DNA of 64,000 nt from Sympetrum striolatum (lineage: Eukaryota > Arthropoda > Insecta > Odonata > Libellulidae): the NCBI GenBank assembly GCA_947579665.1, contig OX388348.1, positions 16,802,001-16,866,000 on the forward strand, given 5' to 3'. The notes beneath the pieces were generated by a model that worked only from the letters and a program-made list of their open reading frames with translations, did no database searches and was not told the origin of the DNA. Below, in pieces: positions 1 to 11,000 of this stretch. A program made the translations under genes and the position numbers. Numbering within the stretch: position 1 is the stretch's first letter; each line of letters starts with the position of its first letter.

Positions 1-1686
1 TCGAAAGCATTTCGAGGAAAACTAATTGGATGAATTGCGAATTAGCTGAAATTATTTGGTTTGTAAATGGGCTCGTAAAAAGACTCCATCGATTATTGAG
101 TGTCGATAATGAATTAAAGGAATACATATGCGATGGGAGCAACTGGAGTTAAAATTCGGAGGAGAAAATCAAATTATTTTCCGCTCAGCGGAACGCGAAA
201 ATTGATTGTAGCCCCGGGCTGAAGTCCAAATTTTTATTCCCGCGATTCTGGAAATGGAAACAATGGAACCATCAAATTTGGGTATTCTAAGTTCAAAAGG
301 AGAAATGAAGGTAGAGGTAGATTTGGATACTATCTGCTAACTTTACGATATGGAATTTTTTCGAAAATCAGAGTAGATTTAATGAATGAGCATATTTGTT
401 AAACTAGGGCTGTTCAACTTTTAGCCCGCTGGACAGAGACTGAATTCGACCCACTGAAATTTTAAAACGGATAAGGTAGTGCTAATATAAGAAAGTTGTT
501 TCCATATAAAATATATGTATGACCACTCCACTAATCGGGTCCTTTCCGTTGTTTCCGAAAACCGACAGCAAGACGGTTATGAGCGCTGATAAAGACAGCT
601 ATTAGGGATTATTAAATCTCCAAAACCTTCTCTTTTGTTGAACGTATTAATAGTTTTTCGTGGCAAAAAGCTAATTTTTTCTTGCATTACTTGATATGAT
701 TTCTGGTTTTAAAGCTTTAATTTTTAAAGCTTTAACCCATCCCATTTAGACGATGCTAGACTGTTTTCCTTTCTTGATTTCTTTCAATGAAATGTAAATC
801 GGGATTTCACTGGTAATTGATAGGAATGTGACGAAATAAATTAGCTGCTACCTCTTTTAAACAATGATTAAATATGTAATTATATCGCTGGATGAATCGC
901 TATTGTAAGGGGTTGTTTTGTTGATGCAAAAGTCAAATTTTCAAAATATTATCGCAGTTAAAAGGTAGAGGTTAAATAGGCATTTGTTTACGTAAGTTGT
1001 ACTAGTTGTTGTGTAGTCGTTACACGTTACCCCGTCTTGAAAATAACCCTGATAGTATGCGTTGAATACAAAATTCTTACTCTTTTACTTTGCCCGAGGG
1101 ATTCCTTATCATCCACAGTTTGCATGAGTTGCCCTATTTCCCAAAATGTAATGCTGAGTCTATCTGACCAAATAGGTTTACAGTGTATCGTTAATCCACT
1201 TGTGAGAAACAATTCAGTATGTAGAAAATTGACATGTATTGTAGGGAAGTAACACTCGAATGCAGCGCCTCTGTGGAAAATGCATTATTGGATGAGTGGG
1301 GGATAAGTGAACCAACAGATGCAGGCTGTATAAAAAGAGAAAAAATGGTTGGAGAGGAAGATATTTGCCAGCGAAGAGTGCTTACGGTGATCGGGGGCAG
1401 GTCGAGGGAAAAAAGGCTACGGGCGAGCAGAGCTTGTTTGTGCTTCCAACGAAAAAGAGAATTTTGTTTGCTACGAGAAGAGGAGAATATTGTTTCTGCT
1501 CCTCTTAAGCAAATAAAAATGACAACGAGGCAATATTAAGTAGCACCTTAGTTTAAATTTTGGTAAAAACCAGTTAATTTGAAATCCAGAGGCGAAATTA
1601 TGATTAACATTGGCGTAGTTCTCAGTTCAAGGGAGTATATGAATTTTCAGAGCTAGAAAAAGTAGTAATGATTAAATTAGGTTTTT
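1..1686. other. No gene recognised
   Basis: AT-rich sequence with only short open frames (up to about 100 codons around 1234-1539) that overlap on both strands and resemble no known family. A 14-base direct repeat (TTTTAAAGCTTTAA) occurs twice near 707-736. I see no RNA gene or transposon here. Confidence 0.6.
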
Positions 1687-1890
1687 TAGCTATCGCGGAC
1701 ATAAAAAGCTTCTATCTTTGAGAAAATTACGAGAAAAAAGTATATGTAATTGAATAAATAATGTATTCGAGAAAACAAAAATTCCTCGAATTGGAAAACT
1801 TGAATAGATTTCTGTAGCTATCACAGACGCACGCCCCTGAAGTTTCCCTATGCTGACTGTACAATCGACTGACGCCCTTAATGTCCGCAG

Positions 1891-1904
1891 CCGCGAGATA
1901 GCAG
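1891..1904 (+). promoter_or_regulatory. CTCF-like motif in element arm (copy 1, one extra mismatch)
   Basis: CCGCGAGATAGCAG lies in the subterminal inverted repeat of the P-like element. It differs from the other three copies by one base (A for G in the GGCAG block). It resembles the published CTCF core, but it could equally be a transposase-binding sequence. No binding data can be seen from sequence. Confidence 0.2.
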
Positions 1905-2265
1905 CACTGAAGCTCGACCTTTGAAAACATAATCTCATATGGAGTAAATGGAAAAACAGCACGATTATGAAACTTTTTCCCTCTTTTTCTTTGCGGGAGT
2001 AGTATATACCAAAGATGGAATTCAGAGTTAGTGATTTATCCATTTATAAGTACTTAAAACAATTGAATAAAATGGGCAAATTAGTAAATCCGAAGAATAA
2101 GTGCAGGTTGCCTTCAGGGCACACCACAAGTAACTTGTGAAAACATTATTCGTAGATCAGCGAAGTGTTCTGCTTGGATACACAGAAAATGATTGATCCT
2201 TAATAGATTTCCAACGTTACATCTACTTTCAACTAGGCCTTTTAAAACTAGAATCGCAGGATGCA

Positions 2266-2362
2266 CATGGGTGGTCTGAAAAGTTTTCGACATTTTAGCA
2301 TTTCTTGACATGTTTTCTGAAAATTTCTGAAGATGTCTGAAAAATCTGGGGTCGGAAACTTT
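2266..2362 (-). mobile_element. Truncated mini mariner-like insertion inside the P-like element
   Basis: This is the same sequence as the complete copy at 28348-28469. It starts CATGGGTGGTCTGAAAAG and stays similar up to GTCGGAAACTTTT, where the second terminal repeat is cut off. The cut coincides with the joint between the two arms of the host element. The insertion was therefore present before the host element suffered its internal deletion. Confidence 0.55.
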
Positions 2363-2832
2363 TTTTTAAAATCTCAGTACCTATTTAATAAAATAATAAT
2401 TTTAAGATTTTAAAATATATTAATGGTCGTAATATTAGTCATATAGTTAATTTTATAGGCGATATTTAGGAAACATTTAGTGGCCGAAGTCACCCCATCG
2501 GTTGCGGTGCCTAAGGCCGCTATTCTTTATTTTTTAAACAAATTCCGTTGTTCAAGAAAATTTTTGATCCTATTTGCTATTTTTACTAATTTACGGCGAC
2601 AAAGTTACCTCTGTTTTGCACATAAGGCAAGCACCTATTCTTCGGCTTTGCTAGTTTGTCCGTCTTATTCAAATATTTTGTATTCAATTCAAAAGTACCT
2701 ATTGTTGGATAAAACAATTACTCTTAATTCCATCTTTGGTAAATATCACTCTTTATTACATATGTATCATAATCGTGCTTTTTCACCGTTTACTGCATAT
2801 AAGATTATGGTTTCAAAGGGCGAACTTCAGTG

Positions 2833-2846
2833 CTGCCATCTCGCGG
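2833..2846 (-). promoter_or_regulatory. CTCF-like motif in element arm (copy 2)
   Basis: The minus strand reads CCGCGAGATGGCAG, in the right arm of the P-like element. It points towards the + strand copy at 1891. It is conserved in all four arms of the two elements. Confidence 0.25.
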
Positions 2847-3015
2847 CTGCGGACATTAAGGGAGCCAAAATTTCAGCAGTTTCCAGTCCTATACTTTCTA
2901 AGTTCGTGCACAGACGTAATGAGCTTGTATTTTAGAGAATTTTACGAGAAATACTATTAATCATAAAGTATGTAAAGTATTATGGAAAAGCCAAATTCCT
3001 CGAATTTGAGAAATT

Positions 3016-3893
3016 TACTTTACACGAAAATTAGTCATGAAGATATGACAATTTATGAGTATTATTTGTTATATGCTTATTTACGCTATATCGTCCACAG
3101 AAAATAGGATGAAATGGTTCGAATATTTTTGGGATTATTACTGTTACTAAGCCAGCCAGTCTAATTGTAAATTGTTCGGATATAAATAAGATTCCATATT
3201 GACAAGAGGATTACGTGTTGGAATTAGGTGGTCCTGAGAATATCAAGGGAATCGAAGATATATTTGGTAAATTTACTATTAAGGTAAATTGAGAGCAAAT
3301 CTGAAAATTGTATTTTTTGTTTGATTCAAATACTTATAGGCTATTAATTTACTATGAAGATCTAATCTCTTTCCTATGTACCTTATACCTCTAATTTTAA
3401 GTATAATTTCTCTTGTTCCTATTCAAATAATAGAGGTATAGCATCTTCTGTTCGTGAAAACTCTCCCCTCAGTTTAATGGAGACTTTATTAAGTTGTTTG
3501 GTATTTAGTCGTCTTGTAGGACTACCTGCTATTTGAGATGCGTAAGAAATTCATAACGATCAAAATAATGTAAAGTAAGCTATAAATGTCGCAAACATAT
3601 CAAGAGTTATCAGTTACGTATTAAAAAAGTATTAAGAAAAAATAATCTGGTGAGCGTATATATAAAAACGTATATTTTATGTGAAAGTATTTAACTATGC
3701 TCTCGAGAAAAAATAATAGAAGAAGGAAATAAACCAGAGGTTATGGAAAGAAGAGATTTATGGTAAAAAAATGTACAGTTACCATCTTGAATCGCTGAGG
3801 AACTCTTTGAGAAAACTGCGATATTGAAATCTTAGAGATGGTGTAAACACATATACTATTGGTAAAATTGGTAAATTACTTACCTTATAATTT
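3016..3893. other. Nothing recognised
   Basis: AT-rich, with no open frame of note, no tRNA-like sequence and no inverted repeat that I could find. Confidence 0.6.
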
Positions 3894-3901
3894 GTTACGT
3901 C

Positions 3902-4321
3902 AGAAGTTCCCAAAGTATGGTCCGCGGACCCCCGAGGGTCCGCGACAGTATTTTTTTAGAGTCCGCAGATGCTTTAACAAAATAATAGAGGATACCCAAA
4001 ATTTTAAAATCTGCTTTTTAATTTTGATAATGACATTCATTTTTCTATGCGAATATCTTAAAGTAATATTATTTACTTTTGAATAAAAAACAATATATAT
4101 ATAAATAAATAAATAAATAAATATATATATATATATATATATAAGAGAAAATGAACCCAGGGACCCCTTATCAGGCATGTACCAAAGAATAATATAAAAA
4201 CTCGTATATATACATATTTATATACGATATATTATTGTTTGGTACATGCCAAAACTGATAAGGTCCCTGGGTTCATTTTCTCTTTCGAGGGGTCCACGGA
4301 CTCGAAAGTTTGGAAACCACT
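3902..4321. mobile_element. hAT-like non-autonomous element, composite inverted repeats
   Basis: The left end reads CAGAAGTTCCCAAAGT followed by GGTCCGCGGACCCC. The right end, read inwards, is CAGTGGTTTCCAAACT followed by CCGTGGACCCC. This is the CAGNGGTTCCCAAA style of hAT terminus. The candidate 8-bp duplications, GTTACGTC (3894-3901) and GTTATGTG (4322-4329), match at 6 of 8 positions. A second, longer inverted repeat lies inside the right half: 4144-4186 pairs with 4238-4283, both containing GAAAATGAACCCAGGGACC. There is no coding capacity. The nested arms suggest a dimeric or rearranged copy. Confidence 0.6.
4092..4142 (+). repeat. AT/TAAA simple repeat
   Basis: (AT)n passes into (AAAT)n and then (AT)n again, about 50 bp, inside the hAT-like element between its left arm and its inner hairpin. 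Confidence 0.9.
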
Positions 4322-4329
4322 GTTATGTG

Positions 4330-7104
4330 GTTTGAAATTTTTAAGAATGACCCCGGAAATATTTTAGGAACATTCATTCTTGGTATTCCAACCCATATCC
4401 GTTAGCACTCCGTAACATAGGTTCCTCTGTGATATGTTTAATAACTAATGGACTTGAGAGAGGTAACAGTAGAGGTCATTCCAGATTCCGGGTCCCTCTT
4501 ACCTTGCATTCTGGACCCCGCTTTCAGGCGAACATTTAGACAGTGGATATCAACGGGAGGTCAGCGGTCGCCTCTCAGGACATTTATCATCGTTTGGGAG
4601 AAGTCCCCCGTTTTCACGTCCCCCGAAAAGAAATTGTTGAATCCAGTCCGACGTTACACCTCCCCCTCATCACCGCAGGGTTCCGTTGTACGGCCATTCC
4701 CACGGCATATTTTCCCACTCACCTTTGCCCCAAGGCTGTTACATTACCTGCTGCAGTACTACCATCCAAATTCGCGTTAGTGCAGTTAGGAGGCTGTACT
4801 GCCTAAGTACGGAGTTTTTTTTTTTGCATCCTTTCCCTAAAATGAACATTGTGAAAATGAATGGTGATATGTGCGTGCGTGGCTTCCCAACGTGATTTTG
4901 TGTTTTGCATTCCGGGACCTTCAATGGAGCGCGAGATATTATAACTCGAATTTTTCATGCACGGGTTTTCAGCTAAATTTTTCTTCCAAATATAGTCAAC
5001 AAATTTACTTACAAAATCTACTGGCAACAAGGTTTCGAGGTATTAGAATATATAATGTAATTGTAAGGGCAGCATCGAAATATATTATAATCTCTACAAT
5101 TTCTGCTACAACTTAGCTTAATTATAAACTTCAATCTCAGCTTCTGATATTGATTCTTAACGTGAATTTACACTCGCGCTTTATCAAGATACCATTAGAA
5201 TTATTGAATAAGATATAAATACTGTGTGCGAAATGTTTAATAATTTCTGCTCTCTTTAATCTCTCTCTCGAGAAATTTCATTGTCATAATCTTTCTTAAA
5301 TAATTTTTCCTTTTTCTTTGGTATTAAAAATATATTTTTAGATGAAAACGACTATTTTGATTTGTTATCGTTAACTTATATCCTAATTACATTAATGCAA
5401 TCGTTAGGAAGTTGGAGTTAACGTAGTTATGCCTTTATCTCTTAAATTCTTGATGTCTCCTTAGTCTAATTAATTACTATCTTTATATTTCATTAAATTT
5501 TTATTACCTAATTAACTATATTCTCTTATTATTACTTTCAAGTAATTACTACTTATAAAAATTATTAAGTCCCAAACAAACTATCCTCGATGAATTCTCT
5601 ATGAGTTTTTTTCCCTTTACTAATTAAACCCCAATAGGAAATAAAAGTATACTTAATGAATTCTATATGCTTGAAAAAAGTGTTAACATAATAAATCGGC
5701 AACTGCAACGTTGTATATCAGGTTATCGCAATCTCAATTCATGCTAAACTATACTGTATCACCTTTGCATCTACTGCATATGTACACTCGTTCATATATA
5801 AATTTATTAATTTCGTAAAAAATTTAATTTTCAGAATCGTATATAGAATAGGGCGTGTGTATTTGGACTTTTATTACACTACACGTAGATACAAACATTA
5901 CATAAACTATTTTCCAAATGATTTCGGCGCGTGGTGATTCCTCTTTTTGTAATCGAAACTGGATGATTTGTTACCCTGAGTAAAAGATTATTGACATAAT
6001 TTATTAATATTATTATTAGTAAACCTTCATTGTTAATTCGAAAATAAATTAGTGACGTAGCCAAGCGTGTATTCATATTTGTTATTCTTATTCCTCATTA
6101 ACTCCCGCTTCATATTCCGTATATCACACCACAAAAGTATACAAGAGTTCAGTTATATAAATTTAGTTTCAGAACCATTTCCACATATTATTTATATATT
6201 ATTCAAAATATTTATATAAAATTACAGCATTGTCAATATATTGCTACCAATACCAATCAAATTATTATTTTGTTTGTTTTTGTTAGTTTCTTTGCCTTAT
6301 GATAGTAAAAGTTCTCGGAGATATGCTAGTTAGTAAATTAATAGCAAAATGTATTAATTTCATTCCTCTTTGAAATGGAATTTTACTATTACTAACCAGA
6401 GAATCTGATAGGCTCATTAGATGAATGTACTTACTGCAAAATGCTGTCATTTTAGAAATGGCTGCTTCACCTAGATTGCCAGCATTTATTATTGACCTGA
6501 GTAGGGTTTCTTTTTTTCATAGGAGAGGATATATAGATTCCTATTCGTACTCCTCTTCAATGACCCGTACATCGCATTCCATACGTCGCATCCAAACATT
6601 TTCCAGTCTTTACACCACTAATAATTTCGCGTTTAAATAGGATAAATATTCGCTTCTGCTTTTTTCCCACATGTGTAGGAAAATAGGGCTGGAGATTAAA
6701 TCACGCCGTATCCCTCTCTTTTTTCCGAGCTCCAAAGATTCCGTTCCCCAGAGAATAAACGGCAAAACGTCCCAAACATTCCTGGAAATTGGGAGCCACT
6801 TTTTCGGCGTTTTTATTACGGAATTTATTGCAAAGGACTATCGGCCGGTTCCGAGCTTCCCCAATGTTTTGGGCTCCGCGTAAACTTCGTCTGAGAGAAG
6901 GAATCTGTTATTGAAATATGTGTCTCCAAAATTTTCTCCATCCCTCGTAAATAAAGTCTGTTCCACAGCCCTTTCGAAGCTACCAGTGTCCCTGAAACAT
7001 CAAACTGCATACCAGAAAAGTAATGACCTTAAGTTTTTCACGATAAAAATTTCCATTACCTTACTGTCAGACAAGAAGGACAAGATGCCAGGAATTCAGA
7101 CGTA
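4330..7104. other. No gene recognised; two CpG-richer patches
   Basis: Mostly AT-rich. Sequence around 4440-4960 and 6640-6900 is richer in G+C and CpG. It contains only open frames of 60-110 codons on both strands, with no family resemblance. I see nothing else. Confidence 0.55.
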
Positions 7105-7106
7105 TA

Positions 7107-7320
7107 CTATTACGTTCAAAGAGTTCCTGACCTTTTTTTTCCGCGAAAACGCCTAGCAGGAGAAATATAAAAATTGGGTGGTAGATAGCGCCACATATAA
7201 TGAGTACAGCTACCTCCTTATTACTCAACTACATACCTATCTACCACCAGAATGTTACGTTTCTCCTGATCGGCGTTTTCGCGGGAAAAAATTAGTTCGG
7301 GAAATTTTTGAACGTAGTAG
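7107..7320. mobile_element. Mariner-like MITE (214 bp, TA duplication)
   Basis: Two arms of about 80 bp are inverted repeats. Both begin CTAYTACGTTCAAA when read inwards and share CGCGAAAACGCC, CAGGAGAAA and GGTGGTAGATAG. The element is flanked by TA at 7105-7106 and 7321-7322. The unpaired centre is only about 50 bp and has no coding capacity. TA duplications and this layout fit a Tc1/mariner-type non-autonomous element. The arms differ at several positions, so the copy is not recent. Confidence 0.7.
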
Positions 7321-7322
7321 TA

Positions 7323-7912
7323 TTTATCTCCTATAGTTTTTATATATCTCAGGAGTTTTTAAATCGCAGAAATAAGGCTTTTTAGAAGTATTCGAAGTCG
7401 TCTTCAAAGCACTTTAAAGTTTCAACCAGCAAGGTTATATCATTTCCTCTTCTGTCCTACGGATAAATAAAAAATAAGGCTCTTGCGGTACCCTGGTTCG
7501 AATATTTCACGTGATTGAATTGTTTGTCTTGCTTGATATCTGCATAAATCCCACTTCCTCTCATAAAAAATACTCTTATTTCCCTTGATGTGATTTGATA
7601 TCACAATCTTTCAAAATGAGGATCCCAAAATTTATAGTTTCATTTTTAATTCGTTTATTTGTACAGCCTCCTCAAGTTTGGTACATCAATAAGTTTGTGT
7701 GGTTACTGTATAAACTGATGGTGATTATAAATTGAAATTTATTTTAATTTTTAATGAAACTGAAAAGAACTAGCTGAGAAACGCATAATACGCTGTATCA
7801 AACTATCGAAATTTAGATTCATCAATTTATTTATATTTAGTAGTAGTAAATCGTATAGAATACGATATTACTATTGGTTATCACTTTAAGAGGTATAATT
7901 ATTATTTTTAAT
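7323..7912. other. Nothing recognised
   Basis: AT-rich sequence between the MITE and the SINE. No open frame or repeat worth naming. Confidence 0.55.
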
Positions 7913-7924
7913 AAATATTATGCT

Positions 7925-8053
7925 CCGGCTCCCGGATAGTCATGTGGACAGCGCGTTTGCCTTTGGTGAAAGCGGTCCTGGGTTCGATTCCCGGTGGGAG
8001 CTAATTTGCGAAATGACCTAAGCTGTCGAAGCACTTTTAACAATACTACTACC
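7925..8053 (+). mobile_element. Full-length tRNA-derived SINE with perfect 12-bp TSD
   Basis: The 129-bp element starts CCGGCTCCCGGATAG. Its head folds as a tRNA: GGCTCCC (7927-7933) pairs with GGGAGCT near 8001. It has a box A-like TAGTCATGTGG and a box B GGTTCGATTCC (7981-7991). The non-tRNA body reads GCGAAATGACCTAAGC and the tail is TACTACTACC. A perfect direct repeat, AAATATTATGCT, flanks it at 7913-7924 and 8054-8065. Such elements are transcribed by RNA polymerase III and moved by a partner LINE. The anticodon arm has decayed, so it is not a functional tRNA gene. Relatives lie at 29120, 54856 and 58271. Confidence 0.85.
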
Positions 8054-8065
8054 AAATATTATGCT

Positions 8066-11000
8066 TTCACCATGTTTTATAGGTCGATAGAATATTGAGA
8101 GAAAAATAGATCATACGGCTAGTCGCTTAAAACATTATTATTTGTCAAATTATTTGCTAAAATTACCAATTATGGGTATAGAGAATTTGGAAGTTGTACT
8201 CTCCGCCGTGTGCTAAAAGGCAGCAGACACATGTTTTTGATGTTCATATACAGCACCATATGAAAGAATTAATTAATCTTGTCTCTTTCTGTGGATAGAT
8301 TTTAAGATAAATCAGGAACATAGGAAGTAAACGAAAGAGATTTATTTATGAATAACAGGAATTTCATGTTACGGTATCATTTTTTATTTGATAGTGATGC
8401 CAGGCATAGACGCACTGATAGCGCTGTTAGTTAGTTGGTTGGTATAAATATTTTTAGTTTTATCTCTGTGTTTGTCATAAAATAACAACTAGTAAAGCCT
8501 CAATTCGATAATATATTGGATCCGATTTTCGAGTATAAGCACATTTATCCACGTAATTAATTATATACGCATATTATACCCATTCTGCGGTAACGATAAG
8601 GAATGTGTCCAAACACTATCAACCTGGTAACCTTTTTCTTTAATTTCTACGTAAAATATATCGATTCCGTTCTTTGAAGCAGAGTTTGCTCTTGCATCTC
8701 TCATCACTTAGCATTGCTTTAATAATGTGAAATATTTTTAGCATGAAATGTAGTCACAGTCTGAAATTCCTGGTACATTCTTTCATTATTCAGAAAACTA
8801 TACTCGAATAGTGGAAACTAGATAACTCAATTTTGTTCAAATCTCCGATTGGATTCGCACAATACATCGTGCCATATATAGACGTGATTTTTAATCCAGA
8901 CAAAGGATGATCTCAGTTTAAAAAAAACAAACTGAAGCGATTCGAGTGCCGTCGCAAAAAAAGACAAGAACGTCCGAGCGCGATCAGTCCAATATTCCAT
9001 CTCAGCCTTAATTCCGCAGCGGCCGCTCCAACCGTAAATTATCGCGATCGGAAAAATTTCCCGACTGCCCACTCCCCGCAGAGGAAGGAATCGAATGAAT
9101 AGCGTCCGTTTTTGACACCAACTCCTACGAAATGTATTTCAATGCGCCCACTGTCTGCCATTGTCTCTTTTAAAGATAAATCGAACTGCCCGTTTCCGTT
9201 CCGGAGAATTTGAAATATTGAAAGTGGGTCAGTGGGCTGCGATAAAGCCGCGGCGAAAACTCTTGGACCGAAGATATAGGAAGATGGGACAGAGAGGAGG
9301 GATTATATACGTAACGCTCCTGTTATTCGGGATATTACTTGCGTGTCGGGAGCAGAACTTCGATGGCCGCGGGCTCTTCAGAGGTCTGCGACAATGGACT
9401 TTTGCCACCTTAGGGGAGTGAAGTAGGTTGCACGGAGTTGGGCTTAGGGATGCGCGGTTTGAGTTAAGAAAGTATAAAGGGGAAATGCTTGAGTCGTGTT
9501 CATGAGGGTTTACAACAAGAAGACTGGACTATAATGGCAAGAAAACAAGGCTCACATTGGCCGCTGAAATTTTGAAGATCGCCGAATACCTCGTTTACAG
9601 AATAACTTGCGACTCATGTTCTGGAGGAATTATATGCACTACAGGAAATTAGTGATTAGGTGTGCTCGATAAGTTCTTAGAAAAAAATTCTATGGAAAAC
9701 AAGGTTCTCCTGTAGTGAGGCAGATCTTGTTCCATAGGTGTCGTTCCCAACGTTGAGTCATTTTCTTAGTTGCTGACGTTTTCCTTTCAAGAAAAATTTC
9801 AAAATTTTAATCCATATCAGTTAATATTTTGTTATTCATAACGCTTTGCTAGGTCTTTGTCTTAAATGTAGCATGTTTTGAATTATAGAAGACCAATATC
9901 GGCGCCAATTACCGTTACGTATCGTTACATTGGTTCTTTCATGAATTTACAATCGAAATTTCGTTCGTATTATTTGCAACTCAATGATTGACGGATATCA
10001 CAAAAGCTTCACTATTCAAAATGTCTTCATTCTTTTGCATTAAAAATTACGCCGTTTCCAAGTCTTCCTAATAGCAATTTATTTTGGTATCTGACTTTCG
10101 GTCTGTCCTCTGATTAATGCGCTCTTTGGCGCTTGTTACCAATAACCGACCATTGAATTCTACTGATTATATGCCAATTACAACCACATCGCTATGGTAG
10201 GATGAGCAGGCTCTTCAATTCTATTTTTCTGAATATCCTTTGTTAATGTCGCTATACACAGACAGTGAGTCCTTTTAGCTTTAATTGTTACATATATCCC
10301 AGTGAGAATTCGATTGTAGAGTTCCATTTTCCCTTGTTCATATCGACATATTTTGCATACCAAAGTAAGTATTCTTCAATTATTTAACACCTTTTGGCAT
10401 TTCTTTAATTTATTTTCTTAAATAATCACTATTAATAATTAGGAAGGAAAGATTCTTACGAAATATTAATAACGAAACTTGAATCAGTTTTTATCAGTCC
10501 GTATCAAACTCATTGTCCGTATACTGAACACTAAAGACTTTAATCGCGAGATTTCACGTAATATTAATTTTCAATGATGTACGAAGTTTTTGTCTGAAAT
10601 ATTGTTTCCGGAAAACTTGCGAACACCTTCGCTTGTAGTTTGAAATCGATGGAAATTGGTTTTTCATCGCAGTATACTCTGTTCCAGTAGTTTTACTTCT
10701 AAGTAGATTACGTACTTCATAGCTCAGGAACCAAAATTTAGGACCTCACAGACTGGTAAGATTGCAATTAGAGTCCAACGAACCAATTCTAAAAAGTTTC
10801 AGGAAATTAATGAGCATGTAAAGTAATTATACTATAATTTTTGTAATGCGGTTGTTGTCGCTTGTTTCAATGCTAGTTTCTTGAAGTAACCTTATCTTGA
10901 ATGAAACTTTTCTAGGAGACTTTGAAGGAAACTTTTGAAATATTTTTTTAGGTTTTTAAATTTCTGTAGGTTCTACATTTTCCTTGTTTTTTTTAATTAT

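Larger units (their letters stand above)
1830..2908. mobile_element. Non-autonomous P-like DNA transposon with 8-bp TSD
   Basis: The element begins CACGCCCCTGAAG and ends CTAAGTTCGTG. Both ends therefore start CACG when read inwards. It is flanked by a perfect 8-bp direct repeat, CACAGACG, at 1822-1829 and 2909-2916. The two arms are inverted relatives of each other (about 1860-2250 and 2640-2870) and are most alike around CCCTTAATGTCCGCAGCC. It has no coding capacity. Compared with the relative at 26403-28915 it lacks the centre; the deletion joint is at about 2362-2370, inside a small mariner-like insertion. An 8-bp TSD is typical of the P and hAT superfamilies. The P assignment rests on the transposase-like fragment in the longer copy. 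Confidence 0.7.
1687..3015 (+). repeat. 128-bp tandem duplication split by a transposon
   Basis: The sequence starting TAGCTATCGCGGACATAA at 1687 recurs at 1815 as TAGCTATCACAGACG. That second copy is interrupted at 1829 and resumes at 2909, running on to about 3015. The first unit continues through GAGAAAATTACGAG and ATTCCTCGAATT (to about 1800). The second contains GAGAATTTTACGAG and ATTCCTCGAATTTGAG. If the element at 1830-2908 and one copy of its 8-bp duplication are disregarded, the units are about 128 bp apart. The duplication therefore predates the insertion. Confidence 0.6.

Noticed and set aside
2480..2935. 151-codon + frame and the matching 179-codon - frame at 26282-26821
   Set aside because: The two frames are similar only because they lie in inverted copies of the same transposon arm. 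One copy has an internal deletion and the encoded sequence has no domain.
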